Positions 47,859-59,911 of a stretch of DNA of 64,000 nt are shown here, piece after piece. The stretch is from Pohlia nutans (lineage: Eukaryota > Streptophyta > Bryopsida > Bryales > Mniaceae). The number at the start of each line of letters is the position of its first letter. Within the stretch, counting starts at the first letter, position 1. The stretch spans positions 4,962,501 through 5,026,500 of the forward strand of contig CM040093.1 in NCBI GenBank assembly GCA_022496805.1, in the 5' to 3' direction. Under the pieces are notes generated by a model that saw only the letters and a list, made by a program, of their open reading frames with translations, had not been told where the DNA came from and made no database searches. Both the position numbers and the translations under genes were made by a program.

Positions 47859-49734
47859 CTGGTCAGGCGTTGAAGATATCAATATTGGTGTCCTCTCTTT
47901 CTCGTTCGTCTGGCCCTTCTTGGAACCGGACCAATCGACGGCGACGGTGTGAGGGTGCGAGCTGCACACCCTCGTAGTCCCCGCCATCCTCTTTGTCATT
48001 CGAGCATCTGTCGGAGGAAGCACGTGCGACACTGGTATCCGAGGTGGAACTTTCGCAAGACGATGGTCGGGCGTCAGTTTCGCCATCTTCGTCTGAAGAT
48101 TCAGAACAAAGGTTAGTATCCCCATCTTCTTCTCTCGATATTTTTTGTACCAAGCCAGATTGTAAAGTAAGCACACTTTTATTTTGAAGACATATGTAAA
48201 ACATTTCTTCCTGTGTGTTTTTGTCGATGTAGGAGTAGGTGACTACTCCCAAACTAAAAAGAGTAGGCTTTCCAGCTTCATCAATGTCTTAGTTTTCAAC
48301 TGCTATGTACAATGTTGGCACCCTAACATGTATAGGAAACTCAGTTGCGGGTGTGCTTTTGTCTTCAATGAAAGTGTCTTCGTCGTCATCGTCTTCATCG
48401 TCCTTCTCTTTACAAGTTGATTCTAGCAAAAGGGCCTCAAAGAGAGTTGACTGTTGTACTTGTGCTGTCTGGAGCGACGATGGTAGTGTTGTTTGAGAGG
48501 TCGACGCTGGCGGATGGGATATAGCAGTTGATGCATTCGCCCTGTATGCTACTGCACGTCGAGCGGCACTTCTCGTCACTGCTTTGGAAGGACGCTCCTG
48601 AACGGCGTTTTGCCGTTGTGCCCATGTCCAAGGTACCTATAAACATGAGCGTAATTGTATAAATGAATAAGCGTAAATGAATAAGTGCAAATTACTGGTA
48701 TCTCAATACATGAATAAGTGGTGACAACAATCGTTTCATTAACCTCATATGTTTCAGTTTTGGCTATGTTCATTCAGTACCTTTTCTCTATCAATGTACG
48801 AAATGCTTGTGTCTTATCGTCATGTGGACAACAATCCAATGGAGAATTGAGAAACATCAAGCAAAAATACCATTAAAAGGTACTCACAAATTCACACTAC
48901 GTTGCAAGAAGATAAAAGAATTAAGTTAGTCTAATGATATTGTTATCCATATCTCAATTTAGGGCTGAAATCTCATTTCAAATTTGCTACTATATGTTGG
49001 AATTCCAATTCATGTGGTACCTAACTACTTTGGAAGGTTTGACTAAGTGTGTTAGATATTTAATGGTGGATCCGATTGAAAAGTGCAATTTTTTGCTTCA
49101 AATATGAAAGTTGCTTGCATCATAGACGACATGAAAGGATGTTTGTTTGACACTATTCTCACAAAGTAAACGAAAACGAACGACATGTTTACTAACGACA
49201 TCCTAGCAAGAGTGTTTACGTAAATGTGGTAGGGACACTAAGTGGGCGTTGTTAAGACATGCTAACAATTGCCTGACCTGACCCTCATTTGCCCCATGAT
49301 TACGAACCACTCATTTCTCAATCACTCTTGCTACGTTCAGGTGACATACTGGAGCTGAAGGCAAGGAGCGTGTAGAAGATTGAGTCTCCATGGTAAATGA
49401 CAAGGAGTTTATACAGAAATGAGAAATATGTAGATGGACATGTAGAGTTGTTTGGTTATTGCATTGGGGGTGCTCTTTATTGTGGAAGACTGCTGCCCAT
49501 GTGGAAGCACTGTTGTTTAGTCTCGAGTCGTGGGATTGCTTTAATTTGCAGCACATTATTGTTGAAGTGGAGGCCTAATTTAGAAAAGGAATCAGACCAT
49601 CAAGATGGTGGAGCTTTGTTTGTAGTTCGTCATCTTTATGTGTGCCCATCCTCTTGGTTGTCCAACTTGCATTCCTTGGGATAGTACAGGAACTTTAGCC
49701 GCCGTTGTTGAAATTTTGCATTCCATCATGAGTT
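47788..49734. other. Unique centre of the piggyBac palindrome
   Basis: 1947 bp present once. Minus-strand frames adjoining the left arm are Ser/Asp/Glu-rich, as piggyBac N-termini often are: one region has EKDDEDDDDEDTFIED (48289-48579) and another GVVTYSYIDKNTQEEMFYIC then acidic/Ser-rich sequence (48252 to about 47970). A donor after the codons for GGDYE at 47970 could join the acceptor at 47859. The part from about 48780 to 49734 shows no coding signal and may hold the promoter. Confidence 0.6.
47970..48646 (-). CDS. Probable N-terminal exons of the left piggyBac transposase
   Basis: Inferred only. Two or more short acidic/Ser-rich segments on the minus strand lie directly upstream of, and can be spliced in frame to, the exon starting 47858 (phase 1 donor at 47970, phase-compatible acceptor). 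Stops between the segments near 48260-48290 require a further intron. The start codon is not resolved. Confidence 0.4.
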
Positions 49735-52700
49735 GGAATTGCAAAGAAGACTGTATTGTCAAAGGAGTTGGCGCTCAAGAGGATCATCAGTGACGGAACA
49801 GGTAGAAAGGCCGGAACAACAAGAAGAGGAACATCAGCGATGGTAACAGAGCAACGACAAGAGGAATTGAATAGCAGAGAAGATGAAGAAGAAGAGGAAC
49901 TCAATGGAGTGGCAACGAAACAGAGTGAAGCTGAAGCGGATCAAAACAGGCTCCTCCGAAGCGATGCAAAGCGAAACATGAGTAAAGCAAATCGAAGTAG
50001 ATCGGAGTTGGAGCAACACAGGATCGAAGTAGATCGACGTCGAAGCAAAACAAGAACAACATGTAGGGAAGCAGAGCAAAGCAACAACAGAGAGGAACAA
50101 GCTCCAGCGACGAGATGGAAGGTGGGACTGGCCGTTGCCTCGAAGCGGGGCAGGCTGTCAACTTCTCCAGTGGAATGGGGAAGCAACGGGGTGAGCCATT
50201 CAATGGTGGTTCAACGCGACTCCATTGAAAAGGCTTGCCCCATCAATCCAGGTAAGAAACCCTATTTGTTTTCTCTGGGGCTATGTATATCGTCAATTTG
50301 CTATTTAAAAAATGGAATTCTTTTGTTGCTATAAGAAAAATTGGGTTAAAAAACTAAGTACATCGCCATGATCACTGGTATGAAGAGTCCCTAAATGACT
50401 GAATGACCATTATTTTTATGTCGCTATCCTTTTTTTACGAGTTGCCCAAGATGAAAAATATATTTTTATTATAAATAAAGAATATTTTCAAATAGGAAAT
50501 CAAGTCTACTTTCCAACACAATTTGAATCATGTCAATCCGAGTTAAACTCCACCGAAGAGAATGTTTCAAAGACAAAAGAGTTATCTGTAAAGACACCTT
50601 GAATTTGAAGAGTCTACAAAGAATTTTGCTTTATTATACTCTTATTTGTTCACTCCAAATAATTAAAAGGTGTGAAAGATCTTAGTGGTCTACCATTATT
50701 AGGTGAGTAAGAAGTGTGTAAAAGCTTGGTAGTCTTCTAAAGTTTTTTAGCTCCTTTCTTGGTGCTAAAAAACTTTTCAAGACCACCAAGCTTTTACACA
50801 CCTCTTCCACACCTAATAATGATAGACCACCGAGATCTTCCACACTTTTTAACTATTTGGAGTGAACAAGTTAGAGTATAATAAAGCAAAATTCGTGGTA
50901 TCTTCTTCAAACTTTGATGGACTTTACACATAACTCTAAAGACGTCAATATTGTCCTATTGTTATAAAATTTACTATTTGGGGAAAATAATGATGTTCTC
51001 TCCTTTGAAAAATTACTTTTAAAATTTTAGAATAGAATGTTTAGTTTTAACCAATTGTACCAAATTTAAAATTCTAAAAATAATTTTTTTAATGTTGGTG
51101 AATATTAAGTGGTATATGCTTCTAAATTCATGAAATGAGTATCTAAAACATTTTGGAAAGTTTGATTGTACGGATAATTACTAAACATCATCAAAGTTGA
51201 AGAATTAACATTTTATAACACATCTAGGTTTTGTCCTTATTCCCTTTGTCATTTAGGGAATAGCCAACAATTCTATAGAAAACAATGTATTTGTAGTAAA
51301 AAAAAAATGTAAATCATAAAAAATGCTATATCTTTTAAGTTTCAATTTTCAAATCGCCAATGGGACTCCCTTGATGATATGGAAATAAAAAATCACAGGT
51401 AGGAAAGGGACGCAACGAGGAAAAGGGCTTCAACATGAGGAGAGCCATGGAAGGCATGGGAAGAGCCAGGGCAAAGGAAAGACGCAGAGAGGGTCACATA
51501 CTTCAGTAGACAAGAATGATATAAGGGAAGCATATGGTGATTCAACGTGGGGTAAAATAAATTATAATTTGAAACCAACTCCAAAAGAGTTTGATGGTCC
51601 TACTCCCGGTTTGAAGAAAACTTATGACCGAATTCCGACAATGTTACAACTCTTTGGTACTTTTTGGGACCGCGACACACTTCGTCGTATTTGTGTAGAA
51701 ACGAACCACTACGCCACGGAACAATTGGTATTGATAAAATATGGAGAGAATGGTGAAAAAGTAGAAGAATTTTATACCCGCGGTGGAAAGGATTGGAAGC
51801 CTATTGATGTGCCGGAGTTGAAGGCTTATATTGCGGTGTCCTTGTATATGGGTTTGAAGAAACTACCGAATGTGCGATTCTATTGGCTCCGATCAGAGCC
51901 ATTTTTATATTGCCCCATTATATCGCAATTATTTTCACGGAATCGGTTCTATGCATTGAGTAAGTGCTTCCACATTACCAACCCCGTAGATATATGTGGA
52001 GATAGGGCATCAGTGGGTTATGACAAGATGAACAAAGTGAGGTGGTTGCTAACTCATATTAGATCACAATGCATGGCACAATGGAATGTGGGGCCTCTAA
52101 TCACCATTGATGAGATGATGGTGAGGTATAAGGGGTCATATTGTCCGGCACGACAATATATGCCCAAGAAGCCCCAAAAATGGGGCCTAAAAATTTGGTG
52201 TTTGGCCGACTCGGTTACGAAATATGTTTCAAATTTTGATGTGTATTGTGGGGCTAGCATCCAATCATTGGATGCCCCTAAATCAAAGCAAGGAGAATCA
52301 AAGCAAGGGCAAAAAGTTGTAGAGTCCTTAGTATGTGGATTGGAAAATAGAGGCCATGTGGTGGTCATGGACAACTTTTTCTCGAGTGTAGAATTATTTC
52401 GGGATTTGGAGAGAAAAGGAATCTACGCTACAGGAACCATTAGATCAAACCGCATCGGTTTGCCATCCATAATGAAGGACACAAAGAGTTTCAATAAGCT
52501 TCCGCAAAGTGCACTAGAATGGCGGATGCATGAGAGTCAAAAAATATCTTCCGTGATGTGGAAAGATAAAAAACCTGTTTTGTTAATTTCTACTCATGCG
52601 TTACCGTTGGCCTTTCCTTGCGAAATTGTTGAAGTGCCACGACGTGTTGGAGCGGTGCGAAAGATGGTTCAAACATCACCAATCCACAAAGAGTATACTA

Positions 52701-53125
52701 CTTACATGCGGGGAGTAGACGTGGCGGATCAATTACGAGGCAATTACACATCGCAAGTACGTTCTCACAAACGGTGGCATCGTTTGTTCCATTTCCTAAT
52801 TGACACTACAATTGTCAATATGTGGATTATCCACAAAACAATATTGGAAGCAAAAGGGCGGAGCAAAGAAAGTTTGACACATTTCCAATTCATTATGTCT
52901 ATGTGCAAGGCATTGACTATGAATTGGGAGGGTCAAAAGTTGTGCATCTCTCTTTTAGTGGATGATGTTCCACGAATCCATTGTCCAATGAAAAGTCATT
53001 TGCGTAGACTTTGTGTTATTTGCAAGAAGCGCACTAATAGTTTTTGTGTGCTTTGTTCATTTCAATGGATGTGTTTTACACGTGGTTGTTATAAAAAAAT
53101 CCACCATCCAATAGGTACTTTTTAA
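49735..53125 (+). CDS. piggyBac transposase, right copy, 5'-truncated
   Basis: Exons 49735-50251 and 51399-53125. The protein is identical to the left copy over the shared region, with the DDD triad and Cys-rich tail intact. At the inner junction the frame reads back into TGA, so the N-terminal exons are absent. Any product needs an internal start, for example in the charged exon, or a new promoter in the palindrome centre. Catalytic competence without the N-terminus is unknown. Confidence 0.85.
50568..50945. mobile_element. Fold-back element in the transposase intron (right)
   Basis: Mirror image of 46577-46954, inside the intron 50252-51398. Same diverged hairpin. Confidence 0.75.
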
Positions 53126-53405
53126 ATCAAGAATTCCTATTTAGTGATCTGAATAGGAAATTAGGGTTAGGTAATCCAATGTATAGATGGTCTATATGTA
53201 CATGTAGATCAAATATATAGATATGTAGAAATACACAAATACAAACATACATGCTTATTAATTTATGTTTATATTTATGGTTTGCATTATGTTCGTTTTT
53301 TTATTAATTGTTTTTATGTTTATGTTTATTTACATTTTTATTTTTACTTTTATTCATAAGTTTTGTATTCAATGCTTGCATAAAGTTGTCTTTTTATTTA
53401 TATTT

Positions 53406-54020
53406 GGGTGAAAGCACGAAAAACTGTACCAAAAAGTTAGTGTGCTATACTAAAATCATAATTGTTTTGGTCAAAGGCCATAAATTTATATCAAAATATA
53501 TTGTATTTTGGTTTTAATTTCATGAAGCCCTCTAGAATTCTTATAGGTACTTGAACCCAAATTTTCAAAAAAAAATCTTCAAAAAAGTTTACAAAAAGTA
53601 GTGTTTGAAAATGAATGCCTAAATCCAATCTCGGTTGCAAAATTGATGGCCTTAAATACACTCAACATAAATATAATTTTTATGACTTTGAGATAATGAT
53701 AGAATTGAGGTCCTTGTCCAAAAAGAAAGTAGAAAAAAAAAATGTTTTGATATACATTTTTCTTGTTTTATATCAACTTTGTTGATTGTACGTAATTGCT
53801 TTTTCAATTTTGGCCACTTCTACGTCAATAAAAAATTTATAACTACTTATTGAAGATCATTTTCTCAAAAAAATTTGGTAGAATTTATAAAACAATAGGT
53901 GTTTTTATTTTATTGTTATTTAATTTTTTACGAAATTCAAATTTATAATGTATTTTTGAACCTTGCATTGTTGAATGGTTATAATAGTTAGAGGTGGTAC
54001 ACTTTTTCGTGCTTTCACCC
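53406..54020. mobile_element. MITE nested in the right arm
   Basis: Mirror image of 43502-44116, with the same 25-bp inverted termini starting GGGTGAAAGCACG. Confidence 0.75.
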
Positions 54021-55474
54021 ATTTCTCTTTTGTCAATTGAGAAATAAATGAATTGTACCGAAGAAGACCTTTGTATGAAGGGAGAGAAACTTCACATTCC
54101 ATAACGTTCATGTTCTAGCCAAGGAGTGTTGGTTGTTCACCTTCTATATCGCTACATCATGAGGATCTCAATCCATGGACTTTAGAGCCCGGGTTCAATT
54201 CAATATTGAATATTCAATTTTGAATTCAAGCACCATAACCAAAGAGCAATTTGGGCATAAAATAATTCGAAAAGAACGTGCCGAATTGTTTTGGAAATTA
54301 CAAATAGTTTTAGTCAAATTTCACATAAATTATTTTTTGAAAATGGATAATTGTTGAGAAAATTACCATTTCTTACATTTTGTAATATTACATGCATAAT
54401 CAAGTGTAAGTTTTAGAGGAAGAAAGAGTTGTTCTTGTAAGAGCATTTCCACTAGCACTTTGCATTTCCACTTTCAAAGTCATCCAAAAAGTTAGACCTC
54501 ACCATGTACGACCTCACTATGTACTTCTCCACCAACATCACTCAATTAGGCTCTTGAAAATAGTAAGTGAGCCACTCACAAGTCACCACGCATGGATTGT
54601 GCAATCATGATGTGCAATTCAAAAGAGAAGATACACTTGCTTGAATGACTTTGAGGGTCTTGGACTTGGTTACATTTTTCAGTGTCACAAGCCAAACAAA
54701 TTGGTCATCTACCTATGCACATCCATTTTCTATAGCCAATGCAATATCTAGAATGCAAGTGGAGATGCTCTAATCAAATTCAATCCAAGTCACTCCCAAA
54801 TGATATAGGATTAGAAGAAATTGCAAGCCCATGTGAATTCTCACTATACAATATTTTTGAGTAGGTTTGGTGCACATTTGAGTATAATAAATGATCATAT
54901 TTTGAAAAAAATTGAACTAAGAAAAGTTAGAAGTTCAAGTCATGTTTCAGCTCCAAAAAGAATTTTTTGATTTGAAGTGTTTATGCATGAGATATGGAGA
55001 AACTTCAGTAAGGTTGTGTAGAATGTGCACAAGTTGAATGATAAGAAAATGTGCTGTGATCAGAATTTTGAGGCTCAATTGTGCATAGTAAACTAACTTA
55101 TTTTGAGTATTGTTCAACTACAAAAACTTGCAAAATCAAGTAACCTTTGACCTCCAAAAAGAATTTTGTGATTTGAAGTTTTTATGCTTGAGTTATGCGC
55201 ATATTTGTGAAGGAGTTTTTCCGGTAATTAAGAGAGATAACAAGAAGTGAGGAGTTGTACATATCCCACATTGTTTGTTGGCACTAGTGCACTGAAATTT
55301 GTATAAAGCACAAGGCTTTACCCTTTCCAAATCACACATTTATGGAATGTAATGAACCGTCATACCACTTGGTTATGGCCAAACTTCATAAAATATTGGA
55401 AAAATCAGTTGAAATTTATTAATTTTAATTTTAAGAGCCCAACTCAAATTCCGCAATTTGATTAGCTCATAGCC

Positions 55475-55762
55475 ATGCACTATTCATGTGGAGTGACCAT
55501 TGCCAAGAATAGGACAGCCGTTATTTTGGAGCATGGAACCTTTCAAAGGGTGGGACCGGGACTATTTATGAGAAAGAAAAAGGGCCCATTATCTTTGAAC
55601 TTTCCCCGTGATGGGCAAGCATTTGGGCAACCACAAATTGCAATAGGAAGGGGTAGAATTTTTGGAAAACTTGTTGTCTTCAGAGGTACCGCCTCACATT
55701 ACAAGGCCTCGAGTGAACACATAATAAGTTTTTTTTGGATTTATTTTTTTCAATTACAATAG
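55475..55762 (+). CDS. 95-residue open frame near the right terminus, unassigned
   Basis: Mirror copy of the frame at 41760-42047, identical in translation. Because the arms are recent duplicates, the identity is no evidence of selection. Confidence 0.25.
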   Translation: MHYSCGVTIAKNRTAVILEHGTFQRVGPGLFMRKKKGPLSLNFPRDGQAFGQPQIAIGRGRIFGKLVVFRGTASHYKASSEHIISFFWIYFFQLQ

Positions 55763-56186
55763 CTACTTCATTAGCGGATCTAATTCCACCAAAAGGCACT
55801 TTTTGCCACCTTTTTCTAAGAAGTTATTAGCCTCCAAAGTCAAGCTGCCCGACAATTTCAGCATAGAAAATTTCCAAATCTCAACTTCAAATGTGAATAA
55901 TTCAAAATCCGTACGGTGGAATTAAACGATTTTTTTTTACAACGAGATAAGACACTAATATGTAAGATCCTACGGTTGAAAATTGAAATTTCAAAAAAAT
56001 ATAAAAAAAACTATTACTTTCAGATTTTGATCGTTTTGGAGCACTTTTGAGGGGATGACCCCCCTATGTCATTTAGGGGTTAAGAAAGTAGACGAATGTA
56101 TTATAATGTGCATCTTACTCAACTTTTATGAGTTACAATCTTCAAATATACGTAGAGCACAACAATAAGACAACATCCATTCGGGG

Positions 56187-56401
56187 TTAAAGGGCATACT
56201 AAGCCCATTGGGTTTAGTTTTCTCAATTTTCAACCACTTTGACCAATAGTTGCTACTAATGAAGAAACATTTATATGATTCTTTCAGGCATCTGTGACTG
56301 GAATAGTATGTACCTACATTTTGAAATGAAAATTACATTTATAATTTGATGTTAAAATTCAAAAATACCCCTCTCTTTCTAAATTAGGGAATGCCCTTTA
56401 A
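56187..56401. mobile_element. 215-bp TTAA-flanked MITE of a second type
   Basis: TTAAAGGGCATACTAAG on the left; inverted right end TTAAAGGGCATTCC. TTAA flanks both sides, but the terminus AGGGCAT differs from the CCCYTAAA family, so it is a separate TTAA-targeting group or a chance hairpin. Confidence 0.55.
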
Positions 56402-56433
56402 AGGTTAAGTCTATTGTTTAACGTAGAGGGACC

Positions 56434-56765
56434 TTAACCCCTCAACGTCCAACGTCCAGAAAGTGGACGATGTACACAATCAAATACAATTTTCGCATTC
56501 ATCATTGACTTTTTTGCAGTGTGGGTTTTTTACTATATATTTTATGGGAAGTTAGCTTCATGCGAGTGTGATTTGATTAGAAAGGGGATGATTTGTGGAA
56601 TTTTCATGCCTCATTTCATGTTGTAGTGATTCATCCAAAATCTCGAAGATTTCATTGTAAAAGTGCTCTTAAAAAAGTCAACTCATAAAATTAAGCAACT
56701 AAAAAATCTTTAAAAATCACTACACTTAGAGTATTACATTTCAACCAATCACAACAAATTTCATG
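56434..56765. mobile_element. piggyBac-type MITE, family B, right end lost
   Basis: Starts TTAACCCCTCAACGTCC. The interior follows the family B consensus (CTCATTTCATGTTGTAGTG, CACTACACTTAGAGTATTAC), then breaks off after CAACAAATTTCATG. Confidence 0.7.
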
Positions 56766-58941
56766 TCCAAATCACTACCTCCGGCACCCCACCTGACGCA
56801 GATTCAAGCACAACGTCGGACCCTCAAGAACTTGCTCCATAAATTTAAAAAAATTATTACTATAATAAGAAATATTATGAGAATATTCTCATCTTTATTC
56901 TTGTAATCAATTTTGAGCTTCCTATGTTAATGTAAATCATTTATAAAATTTACCTTCAAAGATTTATTTGGACACTATCATTGTTCACATGTTGTTACAG
57001 AATATTTGGAAGTGACCTCCCCGAGGTGGGTTTTTGAAGTTTTTGGACCACAAAAGTCATATTAATGATAAAATGCTCTAAAAGCATGTCAAAATATTAT
57101 ACAATGTTACATTTTTATATTATATTAGAAGTCGTGGTAAATTTTCATATTTATGTTCGGAAATTTAGAGGATAAATTTTTATTATGTTGATATTGTAGT
57201 AATATGTTATGGAGAAAGAAAGTCAACTCATGCAACTATGACTTGTTATTCCAAAAAAACAAAAAGTTAAATAAGCATTCAAATGCTTTTTTTTTTTGAA
57301 TGGCATGTATTCAATGTGAAGATTGAGAAGAGAGGTTACAAACTATAATACACCATGACTTTACCGCTATTTCTATTTACTTGGAAATTTTAAAATTATG
57401 AGAGTAGTCATTAATCGTTGAGTCCAAAGCCTTCAAAACCATTTATTATTCTAGAATGACTCCCATGCAAAACTTTAGTGCTAAACTATATTGATTAATT
57501 TACTACACTAAAAAAACACTGGAGGATCTTCTAGGAGATTTAATTGTATACGATATGACTAAGTTTTTAAAAATTGAAACCCAATAATTCAACGAGGAGA
57601 TTATGGCGATTGAAGTTGAGAAGGTTGTCCAAAAGGAGCTATTCCTATGAGAGCAACAATATTTAAATCTAAATTCCTCGTTATCGAGTGTCCAATTTTT
57701 TTGATATTATGAATTTCAAATTTTCAAATTTTTGGTATAAACAAAAAATAAGCTTATAATATATTTGAAATTTTTTAGAGCAATTGAAAAATGATAGTAT
57801 ATGAGATATTTCCCCGAAAGTAAGATGGGGCTTGATTGAAATTATTTGAGTAAAAATGGAATGAGAGCCTATAAGCTTCATGCAAATGCATTGTGCATGT
57901 CCATTCAAACTTTGTTTTAAAATTATGCTATTGTGTATGGCATGCAAGAATCTTTGATTTTATATTAAACATGATCAACAACAAAGTTTTAATTCATTTT
58001 CTTAATTATAAAAATAAATAAATTTAATCTTTTCCTTGAAGCCATCAAATCCTACTATGATCCAAATTATGACATGGAAATGGTTCTCCATTCTTTTGAG
58101 GATATATAAGTCATATAATTAGAAAAAAATGATCTATGTTATTTTTATTTTGGTTTGAAAATATGATTTAAGATCACTTTTTGCTGAACAGGCACTTGCA
58201 AATTTGGTCATAATGTAAAAAACTTCATAAATTGCCTTGTGAATATTGAGTGACAACACTTTGTTCAACAAAAGCGTTAGATTTTAATACAAGCTTACGG
58301 ACTATAGAATACTTTATATAGTTGAAATAGTGTGCATTAAACCTTGGATGCTATGTAGTGTAATTTTCAAGCTGTATACGTGAGACTCAATGTTGTAAAT
58401 CAATTGAGCGTTGGGCTCATGCCCAAACTTGCTTTACACGAGTGAAGCCCTTTAATGGAGTGGTTTACCGTACAGAGTCTTCACTTATATGAATAAAGAT
58501 TTTTTCTATTCATTAAAAATCTTAGAGTATATTTAAGAACATTTTTCAATAAATGTGGACTTGGATAAACTAAAATAGTACGATGGTGGGTCAAACCACC
58601 TTAGGTTTTTGAATATAATCTAGTTTAAATTTTCAACAATATATGATTAAATTTTGGAATGACACTTAGTTTAGTTTAGTTTAAAACCACACGACTAGCA
58701 ATTTGGAGAATAACAAAAGGTTTCTTTGTTGTATTTCCACTTTTAGCAACACACGCAAGCTAGAATTAATGAAAGGAAAAAATGAATCATATGTGTTGTG
58801 TAGGTTTAAATTTATGTTTAAAAAGTCTTTGTGGTAAAAGCTGTAATGACAAGGCAAAGGAGAGACATTGGGCATTAAACTCTTAAATTGGTATTGTTAA
58901 AGAAGAATAATCACACCAAGTGTTAAAGCAACCACCTAGAA
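56766..58941. other. AT-rich intergenic DNA, no gene seen
   Basis: Only short unassigned frames; no paired termini or RNA gene recognised. Confidence 0.4.
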
Positions 58942-59507
58942 TTAACCCCTACAGTCCGGATGTAATTTTTTGACACTTTATTTTGACACTCTATGTAAAC
59001 TTTGAAGAGATGTTTCTCTTTCATTCGCTGTCTGATTTCGATGAAATTTATTGGATTAGGTTCCAATTCAAGTCTAGTTTATATTTAAAAAAACAGAGTT
59101 TTATCCAAGATGTTTTGGATTCTTTTTTCTTTGTAAAATTTGGATCAATTTTTGACATTGTAAGGTCATTTTTGGAAGCATTAATGATTTTTTGTGATTT
59201 TTTCTGGACCAATGTGTTTTTAAGATGATTTTAGAGAACTTTGTAGTTGAAAGTTATTTTATGGAAAAAGGTTTTGTTTTAGAATTTCAATTCCAAATTG
59301 CCAACAATTAAATTTTGATATTAAAACATTATGATCTTCCAATGTACAAGGATTTATAAGTCCAAATTTGATCCACATTGTCTATAACGAGTTTACTAAA
59401 ATATTATATAGTTGAGATTTCCATATATCACTTCCATTCACATCTATGACATTTCAAAAACTATGATGTATTTGACAAAAAAAAGTCCCGGACCTTTAGG
59501 GGATTAA
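58942..59507. mobile_element. piggyBac-type MITE, family C, 566 bp
   Basis: Left end TTAACCCCTACAGTCCGG; inverted right end TTAATCCCCTAAAGGTCCGG. Interior homologous to 8125-8680. Confidence 0.75.
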
Positions 59508-59911
59508 GGTGTGGTTGCAACTCCTAGTTGCATGCAAGCATCATAGTTTCTTATTGCCACCATCACCATTTCAAAAGCAAATCTTTGATCACTCATTGCA
59601 TACACAATTTTGAGAATTAAAAGTTGGCTATGTTTGTCTTGGAAAATTCTTCAATTTGATACCCATTTCCAAAATGAAATAAAAATTGGTGTCAAATTGC
59701 AGAATAAAGTGCACAAAATCAAACTGCAATAATGTTTAAATCCAGGGTTCGGTGGTAACCACCAAAGATGACATTACACAAGAAAGTTCCCCATAGACTT
59801 GTGCCAGAGAGGAAAGAAGAGAGAGCGCACTAGTTGTAAAAAAAAAAATTCGACGTCACTTTAGAATTCTACCTTTAATACGGGGACCTTGGGTTTAAAG
59901 CAATGGCTCTT

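Larger units (their letters stand above)
49735..56079 (+). repeat. Right arm of the piggyBac palindrome
   Basis: Inverted copy of 41443-47787 in the opposite orientation. It begins abruptly inside a coding exon; the unique centre next to it supplies an in-frame TGA just before the junction. Confidence 0.92.
41439..56083. mobile_element. Giant palindromic piggyBac-type transposon (14.6 kb)
   Basis: Bounded by TTAA at 41439-41442 and 56080-56083. Arms 41443-47787 and 49735-56079 are inverted copies: every position x in one arm corresponds to 97522 minus x in the other, with no net indel and no mismatch in the stretches compared. Arms diverge exactly at 47787/49735 and stop matching three bases outside the TTAA sites. 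Termini read CCCCTAAATGACATAGG with a subterminal GTCAT inverted repeat, as expected for piggyBac ends (TTAA then CCC). Both ends are the 3' end of the parent element; the unique 1947-bp centre holds probable 5' exons of the left copy only. Confidence 0.9.

Noticed and set aside
41439..56083. The perfect palindrome as a pure assembly or chimeric-read artefact.
   Set aside because: Its outer edges coincide with TTAA and canonical piggyBac ends and the flanks differ, which an artefact would not be expected to produce. It remains untested without reads, so it is kept as a refutation test.
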